Source: a virus
Length of the DNA stretch: 47,580 nt
Virus record (IMG/VR): IMGVR_UViG_3300046336_000166
Coordinates: 1-47,580 of that record
Strand: one strand, 5' to 3'
Each line of letters starts with the position of its first letter. Within the stretch, counting starts at the first letter, position 1. The translations under genes were made by a program, and so were the position numbers. Of this stretch, positions 15,160 to 22,698 are shown one piece after another. The notes below the pieces were generated by a model. That model had not been told where the DNA came from. It made no database searches and was given only the letters and a program-made list of their open reading frames with translations.

Positions 15160-15438
15160 ATGGCAACAGAAGGTTTCGATTTTATTATCCCGACAAGTGA
15201 CGCAGAACGCAAACAATTATCGATTATGATCGATGAAGCGTGTGCGTGTATGATGCGGGCAGACGGTGAACGAACTCACAAAAAAGAAGTGTTGACAGCG
15301 ATTAAAGAACAATTTAAAATCGACACAGGTATTCTCAATCAAGTAATCTCGATGCGACACAAGCAGACATTCACAAAGGTCGAGACAAAGCAAGAAGCAA
15401 CGAGAGAGTTGTATACGACTCTGTTCGGTGAACACTGA
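15160..15438 (+). CDS. dsbA: DsbA-like double-stranded DNA-binding protein
   Basis: 92 residues, near T4 DsbA (89). The pattern LSIMIDEACACMMRADGERT, KEVLTAIKEQFKIDTGILNQ and the C-terminal TKQEATRELYTTLF parallels T4 DsbA (helical, ending EEVVELYDTVF). In T4, DsbA binds DNA and aids late transcription. Here it lies downstream of the oxygenase gene, with AAAAAAGG upstream as ribosome site. The identification rests on length, pattern and the T4-like context, and is good but not certain. Confidence 0.78.
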   Translation: MATEGFDFIIPTSDAERKQLSIMIDEACACMMRADGERTHKKEVLTAIKEQFKIDTGILNQVISMRHKQTFTKVETKQEATRELYTTLFGEH

Positions 15439-15454
15439 GAGGCTTATGTAATAT

Positions 15455-15715
15455 ATGAATGTATTCAAAGTCAAGGGTGGTGATGTTACCTCCATCAATG
15501 CTCAACTAATCCGCCTGGCTGGTGGATGTGACACGCTAGTAATCGAGAGTGAATTGGTTACGGAGGAACTGGAGTTTGCTCGCCATGTAGCAACACTGAT
15601 CGCCGAATCAACAAATTGCCAGGTGCGGGAAATTTCAGCATTTGGTTATGAGCTAGGGCTCGCTGCTAAACAGCGAAATCTAAAATATCGGATATTTTGT
15701 CTCGATAATAATTAA
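15455..15715 (+). CDS. hypothetical protein, 86 aa
   Basis: Alternating strands and helices (GGDVTSINAQLIRLAGGCDT, then ELEFARHVATLIAESTNCQV) suggest a small alpha/beta fold. No motif is recognised. It lies 16 bases after dsbA and 14 before the next start, so it is likely in the same operon. Function unknown. Confidence 0.6.
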   Translation: MNVFKVKGGDVTSINAQLIRLAGGCDTLVIESELVTEELEFARHVATLIAESTNCQVREISAFGYELGLAAKQRNLKYRIFCLDNN

Positions 15716-15729
15716 CATACAGGTAAACT

Positions 15730-15966
15730 ATGAATCCAATTCTCATGCAACAATATACGTCAATGCTGGGCTCACTTCAAGCTAGTAATGTAGCCTCGGC
15801 GGCAGGTGACAGCGCTACTGCACAAGCAGCAAATCAGGAAGCACAAGCAACACTGAGCACCATCACATCAACTAAAATTGCCGACAAACTGCGAGACCAC
15901 AATGCGGTAGTCGCAACTCAAAACCAACAACTATTCACACAGGGATCAAATGGACAACCAACATAA
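15730..15966 (+). CDS. hypothetical helical protein, 78 aa
   Basis: Rich in Ala, Gln, Ser and Thr (SNVASAAGDSATAQAANQEA), probably helical, with no Cys and few aromatics. It overlaps the Acb2-like gene by 17 bases. No family is recognised. Confidence 0.6.
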   Translation: MNPILMQQYTSMLGSLQASNVASAAGDSATAQAANQEAQATLSTITSTKIADKLRDHNAVVATQNQQLFTQGSNGQPT

Positions 15967-16174
15967 AATCATCAAAGGCTATCGGGACCTCTCTCAGGTA
16001 GAAATTGATCTTATGAATGAGATCAAACAACAGGGTGTTGTGTTGGAGGCTCTGTGTTTACGCCTTCGAGGAAATCCTGACATCGATCAGCGTTGGGTAA
16101 GTATTGGTACTACTGATCTCCAGACAGGTCTTATGGCACTGGTTCGTAGTGTAGCACAACCAACTACATTCTGA
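15950..16174 (+). CDS. Acb2/Tad1-hairpin-like protein, candidate anti-CBASS sponge
   Basis: 74 residues. The arrangement IKGYRDLSQVEIDLMNEIK at the start, a central helix, and RWVSIGTTDLQTGLMALVRS followed by VAQPTTF at the end is the hallmark of the phage Acb2 family (helical hairpin, RW...T.LQ.G.MAL.R.V..P). Acb2 proteins form hexamers that bind cyclic di- and trinucleotides and block CBASS defence. The match is made from memory of the motif, without alignment. It overlaps the upstream gene and is followed 1 base later by the next start. Confidence 0.72.
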   Translation: MDNQHKIIKGYRDLSQVEIDLMNEIKQQGVVLEALCLRLRGNPDIDQRWVSIGTTDLQTGLMALVRSVAQPTTF

Positions 16175-16175
16175 T

Positions 16176-16385
16176 ATGCCGATAGAGCCACAAACAATGT
16201 TTGTGTTGTCGACATATGACAAGGAGAAGTTTGATACTTGGGTAAAAGACCACACAGCATCGCGAGATGCGCTCGGTACCCAGTACACATTCTCCTTCAC
16301 CCCAACAGGACTCGGTCTAATAACAACAGTAACAAATCTGGTAACCAATGAGGTCCTAGATCTCACTGAGTACGATAATTGGTAA
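16176..16385 (+). CDS. hypothetical protein, 69 aa
   Basis: A small protein with an YTFSFTPTGLGLITTVTNLV beta-rich half. It starts one base after the Acb2-like stop and overlaps the in-frame TTG region before the kinase gene. It might act with its neighbour because of the tight coupling; no family is known to me. Confidence 0.55.
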   Translation: MPIEPQTMFVLSTYDKEKFDTWVKDHTASRDALGTQYTFSFTPTGLGLITTVTNLVTNEVLDLTEYDNW

Positions 16386-16393
16386 ACCTCCAC

Positions 16394-16996
16394 ATGTCAA
16401 CACCATCAATCATCGCAATAACCGCAGCTCAATCAGCTGGTAAGACTACCCTAATTACTCGACTAAGTGAGTGCCATGGGCACTATGTGGTCGCAAGAAA
16501 ATCATCACGATCGATACAAACGGATTGGGGCGTCACTCTGGATCAGATTAATTCCGATCCAGAACTGACAATAAAATTCCAGAATGAGATCCTCACCAGA
16601 AAACTCGCTGACGATACATCCACATATCTTGAAGTTCAACGTAGACACACACCACTACAACATCCAATCATATTCACGGAACGTAGTCCAGTGGATTTAT
16701 TTGTATACGCGCTGATGGCTCTTGGTGGAGTTCAGAGCCGCTCTGACTGGTTGGATAATTACTATCACCAGTGTGTATCCGCACTAGCAGGATATAACAA
16801 GGTCGTGTTCATCGAAGGTGGGCACTTTGCACCTCAAGTCGAGGCGCAACGAGCATCTGTAAACAAACACTACACAAGCCTTGTTGATGACACAATGCGC
16901 AAATACTTTGATGTGATGGTTCCTACCTCTCGACAGATCATCGTTAATTGCCTCGATATCAATGACCGGTGTGACCAAGTTCTGTCTCAACTATAA
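16394..16996 (+). CDS. P-loop kinase/ATPase (AAA_28/NadR-like), 200 aa
   Basis: Walker A-like AAQSAGKTTL at about residues 11-20 (first Gly replaced by Ala). ERSPVDLFVYAL (about 96-107) resembles the DR..D lid region of nucleoside and nicotinamide-riboside kinases, and KVVFIEGGHF is a following strand. ATG 16394 is chosen over the upstream TTG because MSTPSIIAITAAQ begins directly with the P-loop strand. Likely substrate: a nucleoside or nucleotide, by family analogy only. The tmRNA gene follows. Confidence 0.7.
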   Translation: MSTPSIIAITAAQSAGKTTLITRLSECHGHYVVARKSSRSIQTDWGVTLDQINSDPELTIKFQNEILTRKLADDTSTYLEVQRRHTPLQHPIIFTERSPVDLFVYALMALGGVQSRSDWLDNYYHQCVSALAGYNKVVFIEGGHFAPQVEAQRASVNKHYTSLVDDTMRKYFDVMVPTSRQIIVNCLDINDRCDQVLSQL

Positions 16997-17011
16997 TAAG
17001 TAAAAGAAATG

Positions 17012-17335
17012 ATTGTGATGAGCTTCCGAAGGGTGCGGTACTCTAATCCGCCTCGGGCTAGAAACTCTGGAAACCTAAATTGGTAAAACTGGCAACAATC
17101 GGGTGCAAATCCCGACGCCTCCACCAAAAACATTATGTCCAGTGCGAGTATAGTGTTTTTGATGGGGGCGATCTAGAATCGACTGACAGAGAATAGAATT
17201 TAATTACAATCCGACACGCACGAACGTCGTTAAATCTGGCAAACAAATAATAACTCACAACGATGAATTATTTGCGTTAGTCGCCTAAACACCGACAACA
17301 CGCTGAGGCTGGTTACCTTATCACCCAACAACTAG
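17012..17335 (+). ncRNA. ssrA: circularly permuted two-piece tmRNA
   Basis: The acceptor piece comes first. The T-arm TCGGG-TGCAAAT-CCCGA (17099-17115), the 3' acceptor strand CGCCTCC (17116-17122), discriminator A and encoded CCA (17124-17126) are clear. After a 37-nt spacer the coding piece begins GGGGGCG (17164-17170), which pairs with CGCCTCC over 7 bp with one G-U, then carries AGAATCGAC like other tmRNAs. A reading frame from about 17238 gives GKQIITHNDELFALVA and TAA at 17286, ending like ssrA degrons; the resume codon is uncertain. A terminator follows. Both outer ends are approximate. Permuted ssrA is known in alphaproteobacteria, some cyanobacteria and some betaproteobacteria. Confidence 0.88.
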
Positions 17336-17364
17336 AAAGAGGCCTCACAAGGGCCTCTTTTTTT
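17336..17364 (+). terminator. intrinsic terminator of the tmRNA gene
   Basis: AAAGAGGCC-tcacaag-GGCCTCTTT with a run of seven T (17358-17364). Perfect 9-bp stem directly after the coding piece of the tmRNA. Confidence 0.93.
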
Positions 17365-17406
17365 GCCTATACATCTTAGAGTCAAAATACCCCAGTTTTT
17401 TGCATA

Positions 17407-17413
17407 CTAAATA
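17407..17413 (+). promoter_or_regulatory. late promoter CTAAATA
   Basis: TACTAAATAGTG shares the AAATAGTG extension with the minus-strand late promoters at 2191 and 5833. It lies 65 bp before the 17479 start. Confidence 0.55.
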
Positions 17414-17478
17414 GTGACGTTACCAGCGCTCTTCTGCATAATACCAGGGAGTTTTTACTAGAAAGTTACTATAAAATC

Positions 17479-17871
17479 ATGTTTCAATACAAAAATCAAA
17501 CCCCTATCGAGATTCGTCCAAGCAAATATCCACACATCGGATGGATTGACCCTACCGGAACTGGTGTATGGGAAGAGGTCGCAATCTTGAATGTCGATGC
17601 AAATGGAAATGTTCACTTTGTTCCGTTGAGCAGCTTGGATTCGATCGACAAACGCCGCCTTGTTGATATCATCTCTGGCCGCCAAGCAACATTGTTTCCA
17701 TTGTACGAGTTGATGGCTCAGAAGACACTGGGCAATGGTGTGAATTCATTGGAGTACTACCACCAGCTTGCAAAAATCTTGACTCCTAATGGGCAGATTT
17801 TACAACCTCGCCTCGGACAGATTGGCGGCACTGCTGCCCAATTGCAAAGCTACTCACCACCAGCGCGATAA
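17479..17871 (+). CDS. hypothetical late protein, 130 aa
   Basis: Basic-neutral protein with Pro/Gly motifs (YPHIGWIDPTGTGVWEEV) and a Gln-rich end (QIGGTAAQLQSYSPPAR). A late promoter upstream and a perfect terminator downstream mark it as a single late gene, so a virion component is likely. The family is not recognised. Confidence 0.6.
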   Translation: MFQYKNQTPIEIRPSKYPHIGWIDPTGTGVWEEVAILNVDANGNVHFVPLSSLDSIDKRRLVDIISGRQATLFPLYELMAQKTLGNGVNSLEYYHQLAKILTPNGQILQPRLGQIGGTAAQLQSYSPPAR

Positions 17872-17895
17872 GAATTTGCAATTCTAATACAAGAT

Positions 17896-17925
17896 AAAAT
17901 AGGGCACCTAATCTGCCCTATTTTT
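17896..17925 (+). terminator. intrinsic terminator
   Basis: AAAATAGGGC-acctaatct-GCCCTATTTTT: a 9-10 bp stem with a T-run, 25 bp after the stop at 17871. Confidence 0.92.
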
Positions 17926-18002
17926 ATTGCAATGGTACTTGTGAGTTGACTACAGTCTCGCAAATGAATTAATGTATGTGGTATGATATAAGGAAATAAA
18001 GT

Positions 18003-18098
18003 ATGTTTAATGTTTATGGTATTATTATGTTGTTAGTTATTGTAGCAGTCATAGCTGGCATTGCAAGTATTGTGACCAGTTTTGATAAAACGGACTAG
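18003..18098 (+). CDS. 31-aa single-span membrane peptide
   Basis: MFNVYGIIMLLVIVAVIAGI and a few more residues form one membrane segment, ending with SFDKTD. An AAGGAAATAAAGT ribosome site precedes the ATG by a normal distance. No neighbour overlaps it. Small single-span phage peptides often modulate host membrane enzymes, but nothing here specifies the target. Confidence 0.6.
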   Translation: MFNVYGIIMLLVIVAVIAGIASIVTSFDKTD

Positions 18099-18147
18099 TA
18101 CGATACGAAAAATATCCACTAGATCTGTCCATCAGTTGAGTACTATT

Positions 18148-18179
18148 CAATACCGTGATACTATCAAGAAACGGTATTG
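18148..18179. repeat. 9-bp inverted repeat in intergenic region
   Basis: CAATACCGT (18148-18156) and ACGGTATTG (18171-18179) with a 14-base loop and no T-run. It lies in the 189-bp gap between the membrane peptide and the late gene at 18288; it could be an operator or an RNA stem. Nothing else is seen in that gap apart from the late promoter. Confidence 0.4.
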
Positions 18180-18250
18180 CTTGAGTTACGCACAAACCCT
18201 AATACCACTGTGTTCATATTAGACGGCACATCTACCATCCTCGCGGATCT

Positions 18251-18258
18251 GATAAATA
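18251..18258 (+). promoter_or_regulatory. late promoter GATAAATA
   Basis: GATAAATAATCC lies 29 bp before the ATG at 18288 and matches the late motif in seven of eight bases. Confidence 0.55.
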
Positions 18259-18287
18259 ATCCACTGAAATAGACGAAACTCCCACAA

Positions 18288-19412
18288 ATGACCCACGAAA
18301 TTATACAAAAAGATCCGACAATTGATGTCAAATTAGGCATGATTGGTGAAGTTGCCATCACGGACGACCTCGGAAACACAATTCTCGAGAAAACGAATGC
18401 TATTCATCCACAAAATATGAGTAGAATTATTGCTCGAGCACTTGCAAATGAACCTAATGCTGGAATTTACAGAATTGGATTTGGTAGTGGTGGAACATTC
18501 GTCGACGCAACTGGTACAGTATCATTCCGAACTGTAAATGATGGCGCACTGCCCGATCCCTCTAACTGGGAATCCAGACTCCACTACGAAGTGTATTCTG
18601 AAGTCGTCGAGGAATCAAATCCTTTACTAGGAACTGGTCCAGGAGCAGTACCAGGTGGTGACGCTGCAATTGCACCAACGGGAGTCCACAGCATTGAATT
18701 GCCAACGCTGAAATCTCAAGTCATAGTGACCTGCGTACTCAATAGGTTTGAGCCTGTCGGACAAGTTCAGAGTTCACTATCCCCAACCTCCGATCGTACA
18801 GATTTTGTATTTGATGAAATTGGTTTGTTCTCTGCTGGTTTGCCTAGAATTGCAACACAGGGGTACCAAGACGTTTTGGTTGGGACAAAGGCATTTGATT
18901 CGCTGACTGGATTGGTGCCTAATACAGTGTACATATTTGACATCACTGTCGATGGAATAACAAAGAATATCTCTCTCACAACCCCAACCGCTGGTTCAGG
19001 AGTTGGTGGGGCAATTACATATGAGGATCTGAACACGCTTTTGAATTCAGCACTGGCTACTGCGACTGCTGGCTGCAATTCTCAAGTAAGTGAACCAGGT
19101 GTAGTGACTTACGGTGCACTGCGGTTCGTATCAATCACCGCCGGAAGCACTTCAACAGTCTCTATTGTTATCCCACCTCTACCATACCCAACAAACTGGT
19201 TATTCTCGAATCTGACAGGATTTACCAATATTGCTAACGCGTTGCCAGGACAGGCTCAAGGTATTGCCAATAGCCCATCTAACCCGAGTAGTGAACGTGA
19301 GCGGTTATTGTCTCACATCATTTTTCACCCACTGCTAAAGAGTATGGATCGAGTGTGGACAATCACATACAAGATTACAGTCACTGTCGGGCGGACAAAC
19401 ACTGTTCCTTAA
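18288..19412 (+). CDS. virion structural protein, 374 aa
   Basis: The body is beta-rich with many Gly, Thr, Ser, Val and Pro residues. IYRIGFGSGGTFVDATGTVS and the ending LKSMDRVWTITYKITVTVGR are the style of aquatic-myophage structural proteins. MSRIIARALAN near residue 43-53 precedes a repeated strand pattern. A late promoter lies upstream and a 32-bp palindrome downstream. Probably a tail or baseplate component; the exact part cannot be named. Confidence 0.72.
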   Translation: MTHEIIQKDPTIDVKLGMIGEVAITDDLGNTILEKTNAIHPQNMSRIIARALANEPNAGIYRIGFGSGGTFVDATGTVSFRTVNDGALPDPSNWESRLHYEVYSEVVEESNPLLGTGPGAVPGGDAAIAPTGVHSIELPTLKSQVIVTCVLNRFEPVGQVQSSLSPTSDRTDFVFDEIGLFSAGLPRIATQGYQDVLVGTKAFDSLTGLVPNTVYIFDITVDGITKNISLTTPTAGSGVGGAITYEDLNTLLNSALATATAGCNSQVSEPGVVTYGALRFVSITAGSTSTVSIVIPPLPYPTNWLFSNLTGFTNIANALPGQAQGIANSPSNPSSERERLLSHIIFHPLLKSMDRVWTITYKITVTVGRTNTVP

Positions 19413-19490
19413 CAGTATCTCACACAGTAATATTGTTACAATTCGCAACGCCGTGTAGTTCATTAGCGCCATGGTGTAAACCCAATGGTT

Positions 19491-19522
19491 ACAGTGAAGA
19501 GCACTCGAGTGCTCTTCACTGT
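19491..19522. repeat. 32-bp perfect palindrome
   Basis: ACAGTGAAGAGCACTC followed directly by its reverse complement, with CTCGAG at the centre and no loop bases. No T-run follows, so it is not a standard terminator, though it may stop or stabilise the transcript from 18288. It lies 33 bp before the radical SAM start codon. Confidence 0.85.
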
Positions 19523-19555
19523 CTCTTAACCATCACCAGTTATATCCGTATACAC

Positions 19556-20908
19556 ATGAACTTTAAAATTATTCCAATCAAACAAATTCGCGACGAATTG
19601 AGTGAAGTCAGTCCGACAATGTGCCTGGCGAAATGGACACAGGGAACGATTCACTTGAATACTGGACATACCCACTCGTGTCATCACCCGGCTACTCACA
19701 AAATACCACTGAGTGAATTAGAAACAAACTTGTCTGCCTTGCATAATACTACACACAAGCAAAAAGCTCGGCAAGATATGCTTAATGGAATTCAGACTCC
19801 TGAGTGTGAATATTGCTGGAAAATTGAAAATTTGACGACGGGTGATCACGACAGTGATCGAACATTTAAAAGTAGGACATCGTGGTCATACCCACGTTTT
19901 GAAGAAGTGATTCAATCGGGCCAAGGTTCGGAGTTCTTCCCATCATACATTGAGGTGAATTTTGATAATACTTGTAACTTTCGGTGTCTGTATTGTTCTC
20001 CTGATGTGAGTTCCAGGTGGATGGAAGATTCCCAGCGTCATGGACCATACAAATTACCACACACAACATTCAATGATATTGAATATCTCAAGTCTACAGA
20101 TAAAATGCCGTACCAATCCAAAGAAGTGAACCCATATGTCGATGCATTTTGGAATTGGTGGCCAGAACTTAAACAAAAGCTGACTCACTTTAGAATCACA
20201 GGAGGCGAACCTCTACTCAGTAAAAATACATGGAAGTTGATCGAGGATCTGATTACATCGCCCCAACCAACGTTAGATTTTGCGATTAATACAAACTTAT
20301 GTGTACCAGATGAATTGATCACACGGTTAATATCCAAACTTAATAGCCTCGACAACAAAGTCGCTCGGATCACTATTTTTACCTCAATTGAGGGTGATGG
20401 TCCAGAACAAGAATTCGTCAGAGATGGTATGGACGTCGATCGTTTTTGGCGGAATGTTGAATTACTACTTGACCAGTGCCCCAATATCCGACTAGCATAC
20501 ATGACAACCGTCAATGTGTTTAGTCTTAAAACACTCCATCACCTTGCTACTAGGGTAGTTGAGCAGCGTGCAGCCTATGTGAGTGATGATATTCATAAAA
20601 TAAATCTTAGCTTTAATTACCTCAGGTATCCAGCATTCTTAGCACTCCCAACAATGTCTAAAGCTGCACTAGAACAGTGCTTCGTACATTGGAGACGCGC
20701 GCTGGAGTCTCTGAGTAACAAATCATTGTATGGTCACGCTGCACTAACTAGCCAAGAGAGTGAAGCTTGGGAGCGCATGATGACATGGGCACTCGAGGTT
20801 CCACGTGATACAGCTGGTAAAGAAGACCAAGTAGAATTTATTAAGCAGTTGTGCGTACGTCGCCCTGAATTAGATGCAAATATTCCAAGATGGGTATTGG
20901 ATAACTAA
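19556..20908 (+). CDS. radical SAM protein with twitch/SPASM-like features, 450 aa
   Basis: CNFRCLYC at residues 140-147 is the CX3CX2C cluster motif that binds a 4Fe-4S cluster and SAM. FRITGGEPLLSK about 60 residues later is the GGEP motif. N-terminal Cys/His-rich segments (MCLAKW, THSCHHP, PECEYCW at 81-88) resemble auxiliary-cluster or twitch elements. ATG 19556 is chosen because the longer frame from 19355 runs through the end of the structural gene. Phage enzymes of this type are often annotated as twitch-domain radical SAM proteins; substrate unknown, perhaps a peptide or virion protein given the late-gene neighbour. Confidence 0.88.
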   Translation: MNFKIIPIKQIRDELSEVSPTMCLAKWTQGTIHLNTGHTHSCHHPATHKIPLSELETNLSALHNTTHKQKARQDMLNGIQTPECEYCWKIENLTTGDHDSDRTFKSRTSWSYPRFEEVIQSGQGSEFFPSYIEVNFDNTCNFRCLYCSPDVSSRWMEDSQRHGPYKLPHTTFNDIEYLKSTDKMPYQSKEVNPYVDAFWNWWPELKQKLTHFRITGGEPLLSKNTWKLIEDLITSPQPTLDFAINTNLCVPDELITRLISKLNSLDNKVARITIFTSIEGDGPEQEFVRDGMDVDRFWRNVELLLDQCPNIRLAYMTTVNVFSLKTLHHLATRVVEQRAAYVSDDIHKINLSFNYLRYPAFLALPTMSKAALEQCFVHWRRALESLSNKSLYGHAALTSQESEAWERMMTWALEVPRDTAGKEDQVEFIKQLCVRRPELDANIPRWVLDN

Positions 20909-20952
20909 CAATTTGGTAAGGTATCGAAAGGTATTCGCTGAATACGCGCCTG

Positions 20953-20996
20953 TTGACTTTGTTCATTTTTGGGGGATAATAGACCACTAAGAGTAA
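20953..20996 (+). promoter_or_regulatory. early promoter module 1
   Basis: TTGACT (20953-20958), 16-bp spacer ending GGGG, GATAAT (20975-20980), then AGACCACTAAGAGTAA. It is a variant of the shared early module, with one base changed in the ACCCTAA arm. Ribosome site AAAGGAAATTCC precedes the ATG at 21012. Confidence 0.85.
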
Positions 20997-21011
20997 CAAA
21001 GGAAATTCCAA

Positions 21012-21260
21012 ATGACTACCGAATCACAAAAGGTTTTTGAGGCTGCATACCCTCAATATGACCACCGGCTAGGCGTAGATGGTAAGTACCACTCTCGGGT
21101 GAGCCAAGATGCATATACCTACTTTACTAAGGGGGTAGCCTACGGACGCAAGCAAGCGATTGAAGATGTCGCCAATGGTTTTATTAAACAAAAAAGCTGG
21201 ACGCAGGATATGGCACACGCTGTTGTCCAACATGCAGCGGCCGAAGGAGCTTTGAAATGA
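21012..21260 (+). CDS. early hypothetical protein, 82 aa
   Basis: First gene of the early array after promoter module 1. Helical, with KGVAYGRKQAIEDVANGFIK and AHAVVQHAAAEGALK. It overlaps the next gene by ATGA. No family is recognised; the composition is typical of small host-takeover phage proteins. Confidence 0.65.
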   Translation: MTTESQKVFEAAYPQYDHRLGVDGKYHSRVSQDAYTYFTKGVAYGRKQAIEDVANGFIKQKSWTQDMAHAVVQHAAAEGALK

Positions 21261-21754
21261 TACACAAATATGTAAGAACAAAACTAGGCTTCATCATTTG
21301 GCCTATGACTGATGATGTTTACCACTCACACATCGGACAAGTATTTGACCACTCAGGTGACGTAATTTCAGCTGGTTTTGCTGAAGTCAGTGAAGGCGGT
21401 TGCTGGTGCTACGGCGAGTCTGAATCTTTGCGGATCAAGTCTGCGAAAGAAGACACGGATTTGCTGGCGAAACAGCTTGGGTTAGACGCATACACTGAAC
21501 AATCTGCCGAGATAGCAGAGCTAAAAGCAAAGCTGGCAGAATCCCGCGAAGACTATAGAAAGATGGTCGCAAACTATCAAACCTTGATTATTGATTTAGC
21601 ACCATATCTAGCTCCGGACCAAATCCATATGGTAGGAAGTCGAACAGGGAATTGGTTTTTTGCAATGGGAGATGGCAAATACCTAGTTCGTTATGACCCT
21701 AGAGATAGCACTGCTGGTCTATGGGAAAACACTAAACCACCATTACCAAACTAA
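21257..21754 (+). CDS. early hypothetical protein, 165 aa
   Basis: An N-terminal globular half with GGCWCYGESESLR is followed by a predicted coiled coil (AEIAELKAKLAESREDYRKM, about residues 93-112) and a C-terminal half with Trp-rich TGNWFFAMGDGKY. Translationally coupled to the previous gene. No known family. Confidence 0.6.
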   Translation: MIHKYVRTKLGFIIWPMTDDVYHSHIGQVFDHSGDVISAGFAEVSEGGCWCYGESESLRIKSAKEDTDLLAKQLGLDAYTEQSAEIAELKAKLAESREDYRKMVANYQTLIIDLAPYLAPDQIHMVGSRTGNWFFAMGDGKYLVRYDPRDSTAGLWENTKPPLPN

Positions 21755-21764
21755 AGGAAACCAA

Positions 21765-21911
21765 ATGAAACCCCAAATAAAAGTCTGTAAAGTTTGGCGC
21801 GTAGTAATGCCCTACGGCACACTGCGACTATTCTCGTTAGTTGAAAAATACAAACACATGAATCTGAAAAAAGTTTGCACAATGAAAATGAACTTGGAGG
21901 TGAGGAAATGA
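21765..21911 (+). CDS. early basic peptide, 48 aa
   Basis: Highly basic and Met-rich (KPQIKVCKVWRVVMPYG, KYKHMNLKKVCTMKMNLEVR). Ribosome site AAAGGAAACC sits just before ATG 21765, and its stop overlaps the start of the next gene, both arguing that it is real although short. Function unknown; nucleic-acid binding is possible from charge. Confidence 0.55.
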   Translation: MKPQIKVCKVWRVVMPYGTLRLFSLVEKYKHMNLKKVCTMKMNLEVRK

Positions 21912-22297
21912 ACCCATCACCAGAACAAATATCCGCATGGCGCGAAGAGTTTGAGGCTTCGTTCGATGCGTATCTGCCAATTGATAGTTTTGGTAACTAC
22001 CTCCACTACGGCCACGACCTGCAATTTAGAGGCTATCTACGTGCTCGTACCGAGACAGCAGCACTCAACTCGCAGGGTGCAAATACTCAGATGCACGTGA
22101 ATAGTCTAGTTCCACTGGCGTGGTTTGGTGCGATGGTGGCCAAGTCACACTCTGATGGCGATTTTATAGACGCAGAGGACTTAACACACGCTCTAATTGA
22201 CAGCGGGTGCGCTGTAGATACTGACGGGCAAGTCAGCTACACACCAAGTATAGAAGCCACCATCGACCAACTATTGAAGGATGAAAATGAGTATTAA
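21908..22297 (+). CDS. early hypothetical protein, 129 aa (ISAWREEFE family member)
   Basis: The opening ISAWREEFEASFDAY and later FRGYLRARTETAAL resemble the protein at 31436-31843 (IAEWRKEFEKTELA, WQGYLRRCTEQL), so they are paralogues within this genome. GAGGAAATG gives a good ribosome site for ATG 21908. Similar short proteins occur in many proteobacterial phages; their role is unknown to me. Confidence 0.65.
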   Translation: MNPSPEQISAWREEFEASFDAYLPIDSFGNYLHYGHDLQFRGYLRARTETAALNSQGANTQMHVNSLVPLAWFGAMVAKSHSDGDFIDAEDLTHALIDSGCAVDTDGQVSYTPSIEATIDQLLKDENEY

Positions 22298-22697
22298 ATT
22301 ACCAGCAAATACACCAGTTATCTACATGGACTCACCCTCTTTTGTAGATGATTTCAAAGCTGCAATTGGATTGCAAGATGATCAAGCCTTAGAAGTTGCA
22401 ACACCGCAATTTGAGCGCATTGATACTATTAAAGTAGATGCTGTTGACCCACAGATTGATTATGCAAATCTTAGCCTAAAAGATGATGCTGAATTAATAG
22501 CGTTGGGTTGTGGTGTTTGGGGTAGTGACGACAACGGAACTATCTGGCTTTTTCCAAAAGAATGGTATGCATTCATACCTGATGGTTTGCCAGTGGTTGA
22601 CATCAACGGTGAAACCGAGCCGTTCAAAGCTGGCGTGACTGACGACGATTATCGTTTCGGGTGCTTGTCGTTTGGTTTTCGCAAGGCAAAAGACTAA
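22287..22697 (+). CDS. early hypothetical protein, 136 aa
   Basis: Starts within the end of the previous gene; ATG 22287 has GAAGGA at the correct distance, better than ATG 22281. It has IYMDSPSFVDDFKAAIG near the start and a Trp/Phe-rich middle (GTIWLFPKEWYAFIPDG). No known domain. Confidence 0.6.
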   Translation: MSIKLPANTPVIYMDSPSFVDDFKAAIGLQDDQALEVATPQFERIDTIKVDAVDPQIDYANLSLKDDAELIALGCGVWGSDDNGTIWLFPKEWYAFIPDGLPVVDINGETEPFKAGVTDDDYRFGCLSFGFRKAKD

Positions 22698-22698
22698 C

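Noticed and set aside
17040-17126. Ordinary tRNA ending in CCA at 17126
   Set aside because: No 5' partner GGAGGCG lies about 72 bases upstream; the partner GGGGGCG is downstream at 17164, which fits a permuted tmRNA.
19355-19555. 67-residue N-terminal extension of the radical SAM protein
   Set aside because: It overlaps the end of the structural gene and runs through the 32-bp palindrome; ATG 19556 begins a family-like N-terminus.
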